DNA of 64,000 nucleotides from Symbiodinium natans (taxonomy: Eukaryota > Sar > Dinophyceae > Suessiales > Symbiodiniaceae). A model generated the notes under the pieces. It saw only the letters and a program-made list of their open reading frames with translations, did no database searches and was not told the DNA's origin. The DNA is taken from NCBI GenBank assembly GCA_905221605.1, contig CAJNDS010000484.1, positions 1 through 64,000 of the forward strand, given 5' to 3'. Below, piece by piece: positions 27,823-37,400 of this stretch. A program made the position numbers and the translations under genes. Position 1 is the first letter of the stretch; every line of letters begins with the position of its first letter.

Positions 27823-28221
27823 TGTGAAAGTTCCTGTCTAAGGACATGTTAACTTTGTTGTCCTGCATGCTGGCTCAGAGTTGTGTGTGTGTAGTTGTAG
27901 GAACTCCGTAGTTGTGCCTTGGAGGCTCGACGGGAGTGCTGCTTTAAGTGGGAAAGCCTTTTGAATTGCTTGAGTTGTAGGGATGTGTGTCTGGAAGCTG
28001 TAGAAGTGACTGTGCACGTTTTTGCTTGCTTTAGGTGTAGTTGGGTAGGTCCCGAGAACTCCCACTGACGTTTGAGTTTGTTTTGTGGCTGTGGAGAACA
28101 CGTGGCAGAGCAGAGTTTTCACCTGTGTGTAAAGAGTTTCACTGACGAAGCCTCCGGCTTATGACTTTGGCTCAAGTCGTGAGAAAAATAGGGTTCAGCG
28201 CGCTGCTGCTGTGTTTTCACA
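27823..28221 (+). repeat. copia 3' LTR
   Basis: 399 bases, the same sequence as the 5' LTR apart from one extra T in the CCTTTTGAATT run and the ACCTGTGTG change. It is followed by GTCGT, which matches the left flank ATCGT at four of five bases. Confidence 0.92.
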
Positions 28222-29325
28222 GTCGTAGACCTTCAGACTCATAGGTTCTGTATGCACGAAGCTGCTGGCAATATGTCGTGAGATGATTCGAGTCACGCAG
28301 GCTCATGTGGGGTCTAGGCTTGACATTCTTCCCAAAGTGATGTCCTGTTTGAGCGCACGCCACATGAGCCCACAGACCGATGTTGTGTTGCCCTGCATTG
28401 GGGGCGTATTGGCTGAGATGCTGGGATCGCGAGTGGTGCTGGGTTTGCCGGCTCTTGGAACCTTCGTGATCCTGTGCGAGGGGCCGACTTTTCTTGCGGA
28501 CATGGGTAATGGGCACCTGCCGAGCCGCGCTGCCAAGCCAGGAGGAGGCACAGGGAGATCTGCGATGGGCTTTGCTGGTCCAGGTGGGTCCTTCCAGGGC
28601 TGCGCCAAGGGGACCGATGCATCGACCCCTGGCTCGCTTCGGAGATGCAGTACGTGGTGGCCGGGTTCTAGGCTAGGAGGACGACGTACTCCCGATCATG
28701 GGTCCCCAATGCTGCCGCTACGGCGGGAGGGGCCGATGGAGTACCGTCTCTTTCCAACGCCAGATCGCCTCCATCGGCAGGAGTCGTCGCACTAGTTTCC
28801 ACAGAGGAATCCAGGGTCTTACAGTACTAAAGGGGGTAACTACTGGTTGGAGTCTTCTCACCCAACTTGCGTTGCAGAGAGCCAGAAGGAAGGCACGGCC
28901 CGACTGGAGGGTGAAGCAGCCCGGCTTGGGGAACTCTTCCCTTATGCGAGTCCTCTTACAGCCGGCTGTGGAGTTTCTCCAGCTTTGGAAGACCAGGTAA
29001 GAAGCTCGAGCAACCTGGCAAGTGTAGAGCGAACTTGGGCCCATAGAGCCAATTGTGGTTCCAGCCTCCAGCCAAAGCAGGACTTTCCACCAAGCACTCT
29101 GCTTTCGCTGGCATCACAAGGGCCGGAAAGAGTGGCTGCTCCTTTCCGAGGACAGCAGCGTGTATTTTGTTCGCACCAGCAAATCCGGCAAAACAGTCCG
29201 AGCCCGACCTTGTGGGCAATGGAGATGCATGGAAGACCCAGCAGAGCTCCACGGGGGAACGGGAGGCGACCCGCCCGTGCAGTGGCTTCGCCTTTTGAAC
29301 TTCAATTGCACTGGCTGTGGTGGTA
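28222..29325 (+). other. genomic flank with possible exons
   Basis: This DNA was continuous with the sequence left of 18786 before the copia insertion. A plus-strand frame at 29055-29360 has a plausible coding look (CFRWHHKGRKEWLLL, then CTGCGG) and runs into the left inverted-repeat arm. The minus-strand gene at 57.8-58.7 kb runs into the right arm in the mirror-image way, both frames ending KSHGSLLGFS. No family recognised. Confidence 0.3.
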
Positions 29326-30194
29326 GCAAAAGTCATGGGTCCTTGCTGGGCTTTTCCTAAGCTTGACACAAGCTTGAAAATAGGTTTAAAAATCAGGAAC
29401 GGACACACCAACTCATTTTCAAGTGATTTGAAGCGAAAAAACATCGGGGAAGAAAAACAGCTAGCAGCAAAACGTCGAGAAGGCCTGAAGCAACGGCTGC
29501 TGCGAAAACTTCGAAACGTTTGAGATCCGAGCGTGTCATATTGCCAAAGAAAGGACCTGCAGCCTCTGCCATCTGGCAGTCATGGGTCGCAAGTCATGCC
29601 AGAGAGCCTTTTGGAAGCGTTGGGAGGCACTCGAGAGCAGAAGTATTTCACTTTCTGTTGTTCTGAGCGCTTATGAGCCTTGTCACCTCCTTTGACTTGG
29701 GTGTTGTTGCGGTTTGGACTCGCTCGGCGTTGAATAATTTTTCATTGGGCACGAACTGCAACGCGCGTGTGACGTGTTCACAAGTCAACAGCAAGAAGTC
29801 AGGCTTGTTTCAGCTCGGGGTGCGACGGGCTCTTGATTTCCAGTGACGGGACAAAGATCGCCGCTGCAGGCCGCCTGAGCCTTCGACATGTGCCCGAACA
29901 TGACAAGTGAAAGCAGTTGGAGCTTCGTGGGTGAGAGAGATTGAATCATGCGGGGGTTAAATTAGCTGTGTCGCAAATCCTGTGTTTTTTTAGATTGAAT
30001 TGGCTTTGATCCTGAACACCGCTGACAAGATTAAACCTTTGCACACAGCGCACGCAAAGCCATCCTCACACTTTCGACCAAAGCTTGGCACGGTCTGCTC
30101 CTGTTGCGGCCAGCATTGGTCTTGAAAGTTGAGCTGCCAATTCATCGTAGCTGGTTTTCAAACAGGTCTAGGATGAAGAAGCAACGCCATCCAA
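29326..30194 (+). repeat. left inverted-repeat arm, outer part
   Basis: Reverse complement of about 56942-57824. Ends at CGCCATCCAA, where the DIRS-type element begins. The right arm shows the uninterrupted sequence across this point. Confidence 0.85.
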
Positions 30195-30453
30195 GTATCG
30201 TTCTTCGAATACCTGGAGAAGATAGAGCTTTATTGTTCAAAGGAAACAACATTTAAAATGTTGCAGTGAACAAAACATCTGCTTGTTGTTTTAGTGCTTG
30301 CCTTTTTGCACAACTTATTTTCACTGCTCGATCAGTTTCATGCTTGTTCGTGCAGGGTTTGTACTTACTGTATACACCCGTCGCAGCGGGACCTCTCGAG
30401 GGGCAGGATGCCCGGAAAGTGCTCTTAGAGGCTGATAGATCAATTTTGAAAAA
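30193..30453 (+). repeat. split direct repeat A1
   Basis: 261 bases starting AAGTATCGTTCTTCGAATAC and ending in an A-run, repeated at 54466-54726 with two substitutions seen. It forms the 5' end of the DIRS-type element and presumably holds its promoter. Confidence 0.93.
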
Positions 30454-30470
30454 AGGCCCTAGCTTGAGCC

Positions 30471-30737
30471 ATGGCAGATGGTGCAGCTTCGGAGCCCCAG
30501 ACACCGTCCTCTAGTGGGACTGGCACAGTCAGTTTGGTGCATCGGCATGTGGTTGATGTGCATGCTATGTGTGAGAGGCATCAGGCTGAACTTGGTGAAC
30601 TCAGTCAAGCCCTCGAAGATCTTTCCAATCGCTTGCGTGTGTTGGAAGCACGTGTTCAACAGAGTGATGCACGCCTGTCTTGGCTGGAGTCGTTCGTGAG
30701 ACGTTTTCGATCAGCTTTCCGTGATCTTTTTCCATGA
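30471..30737 (+). CDS. small coiled-coil protein of DIRS element
   Basis: 88 residues from ATG 30471, 17 bases after repeat A1, so it is the first frame of the element. Residues about 35-70 (ALEDLSNRLRVLEARVQQSD) have regular hydrophobic heptads and predict a coiled coil; the N-terminus is Ser/Thr-rich. No family recognised. It may be a regulatory or assembly protein. Confidence 0.5.
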   Translation: MADGAASEPQTPSSSGTGTVSLVHRHVVDVHAMCERHQAELGELSQALEDLSNRLRVLEARVQQSDARLSWLESFVRRFRSAFRDLFP

Positions 30738-30867
30738 GCTGGAGACGGTGTGAGCCCGGCCCTGAGAGCTGCTCATTTCTTCTGCAGTGGTTATGTGGAG
30801 CAGGGACATGTGTTTTGAACCATGTGTTTTTCTTTGAGGCTCGAAGTGCTTCAGGGGGTTGGTACTT

Positions 30868-31389
30868 ATGACTGCCCTCAGGGATTCGCTAGCTCGTCAC
30901 ATTGACGAGAATCATCCCATGGAAGATTCCACTGTGGAGACTCATGCAGACCGTCCTTTCAGCTTCTGTGAATATGATAGAGTCGCTTTATGGGAGATTG
31001 ATACGAAAATTATGGAACATCATTCTCGTCTTCGCCGATGTTTACAACACATTGCATCTTTGGAAGGTGACATTCGCAAGGCTCGCGAGTCGCTTTTGAC
31101 TTCTCAGAGTCAGCAGCAGACATCAATGTCAGTTCTGTGCTGTGATGTCGAACAACTCTTTCAGGCGATCCACGCTTTGCGACACATGGCTGAACTGCAA
31201 TTTGATTTACTTAGGCACCTTCAGGAGTCGTTTAGACTTCATGCAGATGTGATGGTGTGGTCCTTGACGATTGCGGGGATCACGATGTACAACAACCGTG
31301 AGCCCATGCCTCCACCTCAGTTCCCATCGTTAGCGGTTCGCATGAGGCATTTCAGGCATGGCCGGAGGCCTGGCCCATACTCGCCATGA
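30868..31389 (+). CDS. second small helical protein of DIRS element
   Basis: 173 residues from ATG 30868. Long amphipathic helices dominate (ETHADRPFSF... KIMEHHSRLRRCLQHIASLE, AIHALRHMAELQFDLLRHLQ) with a short Pro-rich, basic end (FRHGRRPGPYSP). No family recognised. It lies between the coiled-coil frame and the site of the 14-kb insertion, about 80 bases upstream of it. Confidence 0.5.
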   Translation: MTALRDSLARHIDENHPMEDSTVETHADRPFSFCEYDRVALWEIDTKIMEHHSRLRRCLQHIASLEGDIRKARESLLTSQSQQQTSMSVLCCDVEQLFQAIHALRHMAELQFDLLRHLQESFRLHADVMVWSLTIAGITMYNNREPMPPPQFPSLAVRMRHFRHGRRPGPYSP

Positions 31390-31467
31390 CTGGTGAAATT
31401 GTGACAGACGTGACTGTCTATAGACGAAATCTTGTCAGAGAAGGCAAGAGAAAACAGTGCACCGGCT

Positions 31468-31472
31468 TGAGT
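31468..31472 (+). repeat. target duplication TGAGT, left copy
   Basis: The five bases before the left terminal inverted repeat are identical to the five bases (45647-45651) after the right one. The pair gives a clean 5-base target-site duplication. Confidence 0.85.
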
Positions 31473-31522
31473 TCATAGGATCTTACACCCCCCCCCCCCT
31501 ACTCCCCCCCCCCCCCCCCAAA
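31473..31522 (+). repeat. left terminal inverted repeat
   Basis: TCATAGGATCTTACACC followed by two poly-C runs separated by TACT (GTAGGGG complement side) and CAAATA. Matches the right end in inverse orientation. The C-runs make the tip strand-asymmetric and possibly G-quadruplex-forming on the opposite strand. Confidence 0.88.
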
Positions 31523-31927
31523 TAAGAAACTCAAAATAGTCGCAAAATAAGCTCTATATGATGGGCTGTTGGTAAGCCACGCAAACAGGTCAGTACAGCC
31601 AAATGCTATGTCGTATTCCCCTGCGTAAAGTCGGGGTGTGAGAGCGAATAAAAGCCAAAGGTTAGAATATTGAGGAGTTGTTGGGAGGCAATCAATCCAA
31701 AAAAGGATCCATCCTTGCGAGTAAGAAATATCAATGGAAGTGCAAACTGCCGCTACAGCGCACAATCTCACTTGATTTTTTTGCTTGGCGCCAGCATGCA
31801 GTGTCAGCACCGCTCTGCATACTCTCGCAGGGTTGCGTCGGAATGCCTGGGCCAGTGACTACAGGAATTTGCCAAATAAAATACAGGATTCGGGCAAAGA
31901 TGAAAAGCGGTTGGTATTCCGAAATTC

Positions 31928-34369
31928 TCAGCTAGGGGACATTGGCCTCTGGTCGTCCGGGTGCAACCTATTCCATCGGTCGTAGGCGAACTTAATGACT
32001 GTTTTCAGCGCGTGGAATTTCGTTGGATTTTGGGCTGTGCCATATTTGCGCTGGCAGCTCTGATATGGGTTGACCCTGTCTTGGCCAGCACCTTGTGTCG
32101 TTGCAGAACTGAATCACGACAAGGTGTTTGGGAAAAAGGGAAAAACGAAAGGATTACATCATTGGAATGCGACAAAATTGACACGGCACTGACAGGGTAG
32201 TTCACCTTGAAGAATTCATTGACGGGGTGGTACTGCGCGTGGAAGGTTCCAGTTATGGCTCCTCCGCCTGGAAGGAGCTCCTTCAAGAAAGCAGGCGTGA
32301 GCCCCCAGAGTCTGTCCATCTCTGCTGCGCGCGCAGCTCTTTCAAGAGCCTCATGCTCTTGATGAGCTTTTTCCTTCGTCTCGCGGTCTCTTGCAGCCTT
32401 CTCGGTGGCCGCCTGATCTTTTTCTGCTTTGCTGCGTTGCTGAGCTGCACGCTCACCTTGAGCGCGACCTTTTTGCTGGAGGATGTCCTCCAAATTCTCT
32501 GCAGCTGCCTTGATTTGATCTTTGAAGCACTCTTTGTTTTCGGGATCCAAATGAGCAACGTGCTCAAGCAGCTCCACATCCGTACTCTGCGTCTTTCTTT
32601 GCCGACACAGCCTCTCAATAATTTGTTGCTTCTCCTCCTCCGAAGAATCTGCAAAGTAGTGTTCCACCAATGCCTTGACGTAGTCCCTCTTCACAGGTCG
32701 CTTTCCCTTCCCAGTGCCCACGATTCGGAGTTTGAACTCTCGGCAAATCAACTTCAGGTCATCCACCTTTATCGTGATGCCATCTTTCAAAGCACCCTTG
32801 ACGAGATCCATGTGCTCTGTGACTAACAGTCCAGCGCCACTGGAGGCAAGCTCGATTGGCACACAGGCCGGCGGTAGAAGTTTCACACTGACACGCTTCC
32901 ATTGGCTGTTGACTAGGTCGCCATTGAAAAGGAAGTCCGGCTGTCGCGTCGAAGACGGGTCCAGGAGCAAGTACACCTGTCAGGACTACACAACACTACT
33001 CGGAAGCAGCAAATAAAAGCAGCAGCGCTCATTCAACATATTTCAACGTCACGCTGCCTGCCCTCGCAGGATCGAACATTTAAGCCGGCATGCCATTGCT
33101 GCGAACTGCCGCACACCGAGTGAGAGCATGTACTGATCAGCCACGCTCTGCCAGAACACGCCGCCCTGCGTGAAGAAGATGCCTCCGGCAGTAGATTCAT
33201 GCATGTGACGCAACAAACGAATGAAGCGCACTCGGTTGCATATTCACAAAAAAAAACAATGCCCACAATGATTGCAGCTTCACAGTCAGTCCTCTCCACA
33301 TGAGCCCGACCTTCTGGAAGTTTGTCGGTTCGCCATGCATCAGGTAGGCCATGGCTGCTACACTTTTCTGGTGCGACAGTGGCCCAGAAGTTCGCCACTT
33401 CCTCTTAGAAACTTCATGCGTGTTCTGCGGCAAACCTCGGGCGTCAGCGTCATCAGCCGGATGTGATTCAGGGACACGAGTGTTCTTGGCATTCATGCAT
33501 CTTGCAAACTGGATTGCCAGCTCTGGTTGCAGATTTGGATGGAAGCGGTTCCAGTCCTCCTTTGTGGCCCGAATGTGCGGCACGCCCCCAGTTGTGGCAT
33601 ACTTAGAGCTCTGCGCGTACATCCAAACCGCATGTTGTGACAGTTTCTGGTTCTTGCTGCATCGCCGAGAGACATCTTGCAGAAAGCCGAAAGTGGATTC
33701 CAGCACATCCTTCGTTGTCGCGCTTCCAGCATACAGCTCCACCGCAACCCTCCGCGTCTCTTCAGAGTGCGGATCAAAGTGTGTCTGCCGCAAAGACATG
33801 ACGACCTCTGCCGCCAATGGTTGCCGGTGCCACGCAAGTGCGTCCAGCACTTTCTGTAAATCCGTATTTCCATCATGCTCTGGCCGCTTGGCAGCTAGAA
33901 GTGCATCAACCATCTTCTTCAGCAAAGCCATTGCATCCTCACGAACCTTTCGGTTTCGGCTGGCAAGCGGCGCAATCGCATGAGGCAAGGAGTATCGGAA
34001 CATGACCTGTGACCAAGCCACATTGCTTGCCAGCGCAACAGAAAAATCGTAGACTGTCTGAAGCATCTGCCCCTCCGCTGCTAGCCACTCGTGGTCCTCT
34101 TCTTCGGCAGCCTCTTCCCCAAGTCGTTGCGTGAGTCCCATTCGGAGCAACAAGCTGCTGCTGTGGATCTTCTCCAGGATTTCCCCACAGGTGCTCCACC
34201 AAGAACCCTCCCCCGCCTGCGCACGTTGAATTGCAAACGCCAGCTGGTTGTCCTTCTGCATTTTCAAGCCCGACTGATACATGGCAACCAGAGGCTGCGA
34301 CACCTCCGTGATGCAGATTGCATCGATCTGCAATCTGCGGTCGCTGATCAGGTCGAAGTACATACGCAC
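31928..34369 (-). CDS. transposase-like protein, multi-exon
   Basis: Main exon from ATG 34369 to about 33200 encodes 390 helical residues. The signature ATTKDVLESTFGFLQD followed by a Lys-Asn segment, a Trp-Met-Tyr and GGVPHI resembles the region around the final Glu of a dinoflagellate transposon family I have seen repeatedly, and parallels the Glu997 region of the 1881-residue protein. Later exons: about 33230-33050 (HMHESTAGGIFFTQGG), then 32979-32210, whose acceptor TCCTGACAG precedes VYLLLDPSST. That exon holds a SAP-like helix pair (VDDLKLICREFKLR...KRDYVKALVEHYF) and a long charged coiled coil. A last short exon (DRWNRLHPDDQRPMSPS) with stop at 31928-31930 is probable. I cannot locate the two Asp residues, so transposase function is inference. 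Confidence 0.45.
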
Positions 34370-34407
34370 AGGGCCTGCGGCAGTTTTAACTTAACACGAC
34401 GGACGCG

Positions 34408-37400
34408 TTACACTGTGCTTGCTGGGACATGTTGGGACTCTTTGTCTGCGCCTCGTCCGGAGTAGGCTTTGTACAGCTCGCTGCGTGTGATCTTCTCCCG
34501 TCCGGGTTGCTCTTCTGCCTCATCATCTTGTTCTTGTTCTTCTGCTTCTTCTGGCGGCTGCTCGGCATCTTCAAGATCCTCCTCACCGGCTTCATCATTG
34601 TCAACATGCCGGTCCTGGCGTCAGTGATGTGCGCAGCCGCCACGCAGCAAACGCAGGAAAACAGGCACCCCACCCCTTGGACACGTTCTTGCACAACTTC
34701 GAACCCCGAACCCGACGCCCCAAAGTCTAGAGCACACAGTATAATCCAGAACTTACAGCCCGAAACCCTACAAACCGCACACCATACACCCTTTAAGGCC
34801 CCATCCTACGAGCCTAACAATTGGGTCAGGGCAAGGAATCCTCCTGCTCCAACATGGCTGCGCCGGCCACCTCGCAGATCGTCCACTCCTTGATGAGCTG
34901 CCTGAAGGCCGCCGTCATCCCAAACCACATCTTGTTCTTTACCTGGGATGGGGTTTCGTCGGGAGGGAATTCAAATTTACAAGAGTGAAGCTGTTGGCGT
35001 TGGGATTGGGGACCTAGGGATTGCATGGCTCGCTGTCTGCGTGACAAGTCAGTCTGGCACTTTGCATTCTTGCATTCTTTTTCCACACGCAAGAGGCTGG
35101 CTTCAATCACGGGAGCACGGGGCCCAACGGCGGGACTCTGCGCGAAGGTCGGAGAGGAGTCGGCGGCGGGTTCATCGGCAGTCCGGTAGCCGGGGTCGTA
35201 ATTGGCGTGGGAGGTGGTGGGCCGCCCGCCTGCATTGGCGGTCTGCCCCCTGTGCCCGCAAGTGGCCCTGGCAGCATTCCAGCCGGCACTCCATACACAA
35301 CGCCAATTGGGCCCCAGTTGGCAGGCCCGGGAGGCGGGGGTGGTCCAAATGGCGGCTGAGTATTGCCAATAAATGGCGGGTTGGCAGCCGGCATTGGTGG
35401 TGGCACACAGCCGATCGCGGGCGTCCGCTCACTCGAGCTGCTGGACTCACTGGAACTCATGCTTTCCTGCTTGTCTGTGGCAGGCCTCTTCAGTGCTGCG
35501 CTGCCCGGCTTCTTGAGCACTGCGGAAGGCTTCTTCAGGGACTGCTTTTTCACCGCTGCGGCTGGTTTCTTCTTGACTGCAGCAGGCTTCTTCGACGACT
35601 TCTGCTGCTGCGCTGCCACCGCCTTGGTGTGCTGAAGCGCCGCAGGCTTCTTCCGCATGGCGTATGAATCTAGCGACCAGGCCTCTACAGATGCATGGGG
35701 TAACCTGAGAGCCGCAGTGTGCGACAAAATAACCCATGCAAAGCGCTTGCCGCGTGTGTGCGTCACTTTGACGAGGAAGACTGCCAGCAACTGCCCGGGC
35801 AAAGGCCAAGGCGCGAGGGTGCCGTTTTTGTTTTTGACTCGGAAGTATGAGTCTTGCTTTCGATGCTGAAATGAGACCACTAGAGTCTAGAGAGGGTCTG
35901 AGATGTTCGGCTCAGAGCTTAAAAAAATATCCCCTAAACCCTAAACCTTACAACCCTAAACCCTACACCCTGAACCCGAAACCCTAACACTAAACCCTAA
36001 ACCCTAAGCCCTAAGCCCCAAAACCCTGCACACCCTAAAACCCCTAAATACCCTAAAGTCCTTGACCCTTAACCCTTAATCCCTAAACCCTCAGCAGCTA
36101 TGACAAACCTCCTCACGCAGCGGGGTCGGAATTCTTGGCCGTGCTGTCCTGGGAGCGCATGCAAAAAAATGATCAGACGGCGTACATTGGCTGCTGCACA
36201 TCAACTGTTCCAGAACACAGCTAATTTCAGACGCAGTCGCAGATTGCAGCGGCGAGGAACGCTGCTTGCGAGCCTTCTTGCATGGGCGTGGAGGGGTCGC
36301 CGGCGGCCCGCGCTTGATCTTGGATTCCGGGGTTACCTGAGGGGTCTCCTGCGTTTGAACTCTGCAAGCTGCAACTGTGTGTAAGAAAATACGTAGCCAC
36401 CTACAAATTCACCAGCAGTTCCTGTCCTGTCGCTTCTTGCTCTTTGCAGGCAACGTCTTCTCCGGCGTCTGCAACTGAAGCTTCTTGAGGGCAGAGGACA
36501 AGCCAGGGGAAGCCTCAAGACACCCAAATCGTGACACCCCCTAAATGCAGCGTGCAAACACGCAATTGTGACCGTGACACGGACGCTCTGTATACCTAGT
36601 TAGTTCCCAAAAATGACGCCTGGCTGGACTGCGGTGATGCGGTTGCAGGGCTGATCCCCGGAGCGCGTCTCTTGTTGGTCTTCTTGTCGGGCGTGACACA
36701 GGCCATGGCTTGTGTGTTGACGGAACAGGCCCCAACAGCAAACTTGAGCTGGAGGTAACAGGAGCACTCATGCGGCAGCAAATGAATCAACAACAATCGA
36801 GGCGCTTCAGGAAGTCGGAGGAAACAACCCTAAAACCTCATTGGGTCACGTTTAAGGGTTTGGGGCTACGTTGCTTGTGAACACACTGGCTCGGGCGCAA
36901 ACACTCTGTCAGTAGACCTCATAAGAATTGAATTCTGTCGAGATGCGAAGAGGCCACGGCGGGTAAGAGACGGAGAATTCATCCAGTCCTCGAAAGTCGG
37001 CACAGCGCGCTCATCGGGGTCAAGATGGTAGTTGCGATCAAAGGCCAGCAGCTCTGCTTTTTCCTCGAAGAACGCCTCGTCCTGCCGCATCAGGTAGTGT
37101 TCCGTCACTTCCCCTTGGCTTTCTTCTGGCTGGCTCTTAGGACTGTTCGGGATTTTTTTCAAACACAAAAAGGAGGCTAAAAGTTAAACTTTTGGGGGGG
37201 TTCAAAAGTCAGCCAGGTCTCGCCTTGTGAAGAATCTATCCCCGTTTTGAAAAGATCCATGAGGGTGATTGCAAAGGATCGTCAATTTCAAGATAGACGA
37301 GTCCAAACCGGTCTGTTTGGCTGCCCTCTTGTAGCTGTTCCACCAGGGGTGGGCCATCTCGGGTTCCATCATGCCCCGGATGGCCCCCACCTCTAGCAGA

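Larger units (their letters stand above)
18786..28221 (+). mobile_element. Ty1/copia-type LTR retrotransposon, 9.4 kb
   Basis: Complete by structure. It has two LTRs (18786-19181 and 27823-28221) beginning TGTGAAAG and ending TTTTCACA, a primer-binding site directly after the 5' LTR, a G-rich polypurine tract directly before the 3' LTR, and the gene order Gag, protease, integrase, RT, RNase H, which defines copia rather than gypsy. Flanks are ATCGT on the left and GTCGT on the right, a 5-base target duplication with one difference. The LTRs differ only by a one-base indel and a small change near the ATGTGTG/ACCTGTGTG site, so insertion is recent. Unusual are a middle reading frame between protease and integrase, a 62-base duplication that breaks it, and a methyltransferase-like domain after RNase H. 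Confidence 0.92.

Noticed and set aside
31485-31520. Poly-C runs as assembly artefact at a contig join
   Set aside because: The same composite tip occurs inverted at 45605-45630 with unique sequence on both sides and a matching TGAGT duplication.
34429-34893. Plus-strand frame with a hydrophobic segment (LFCLIILFLFFCFF)
   Set aside because: It is antisense to a very acidic minus-strand exon ending at 34408; Glu codons complement to Phe/Leu codons.
35930-36090. True telomere or chromosome end
   Set aside because: The tract is short, degenerate and flanked on both sides by exons of one strand, so it is interstitial.
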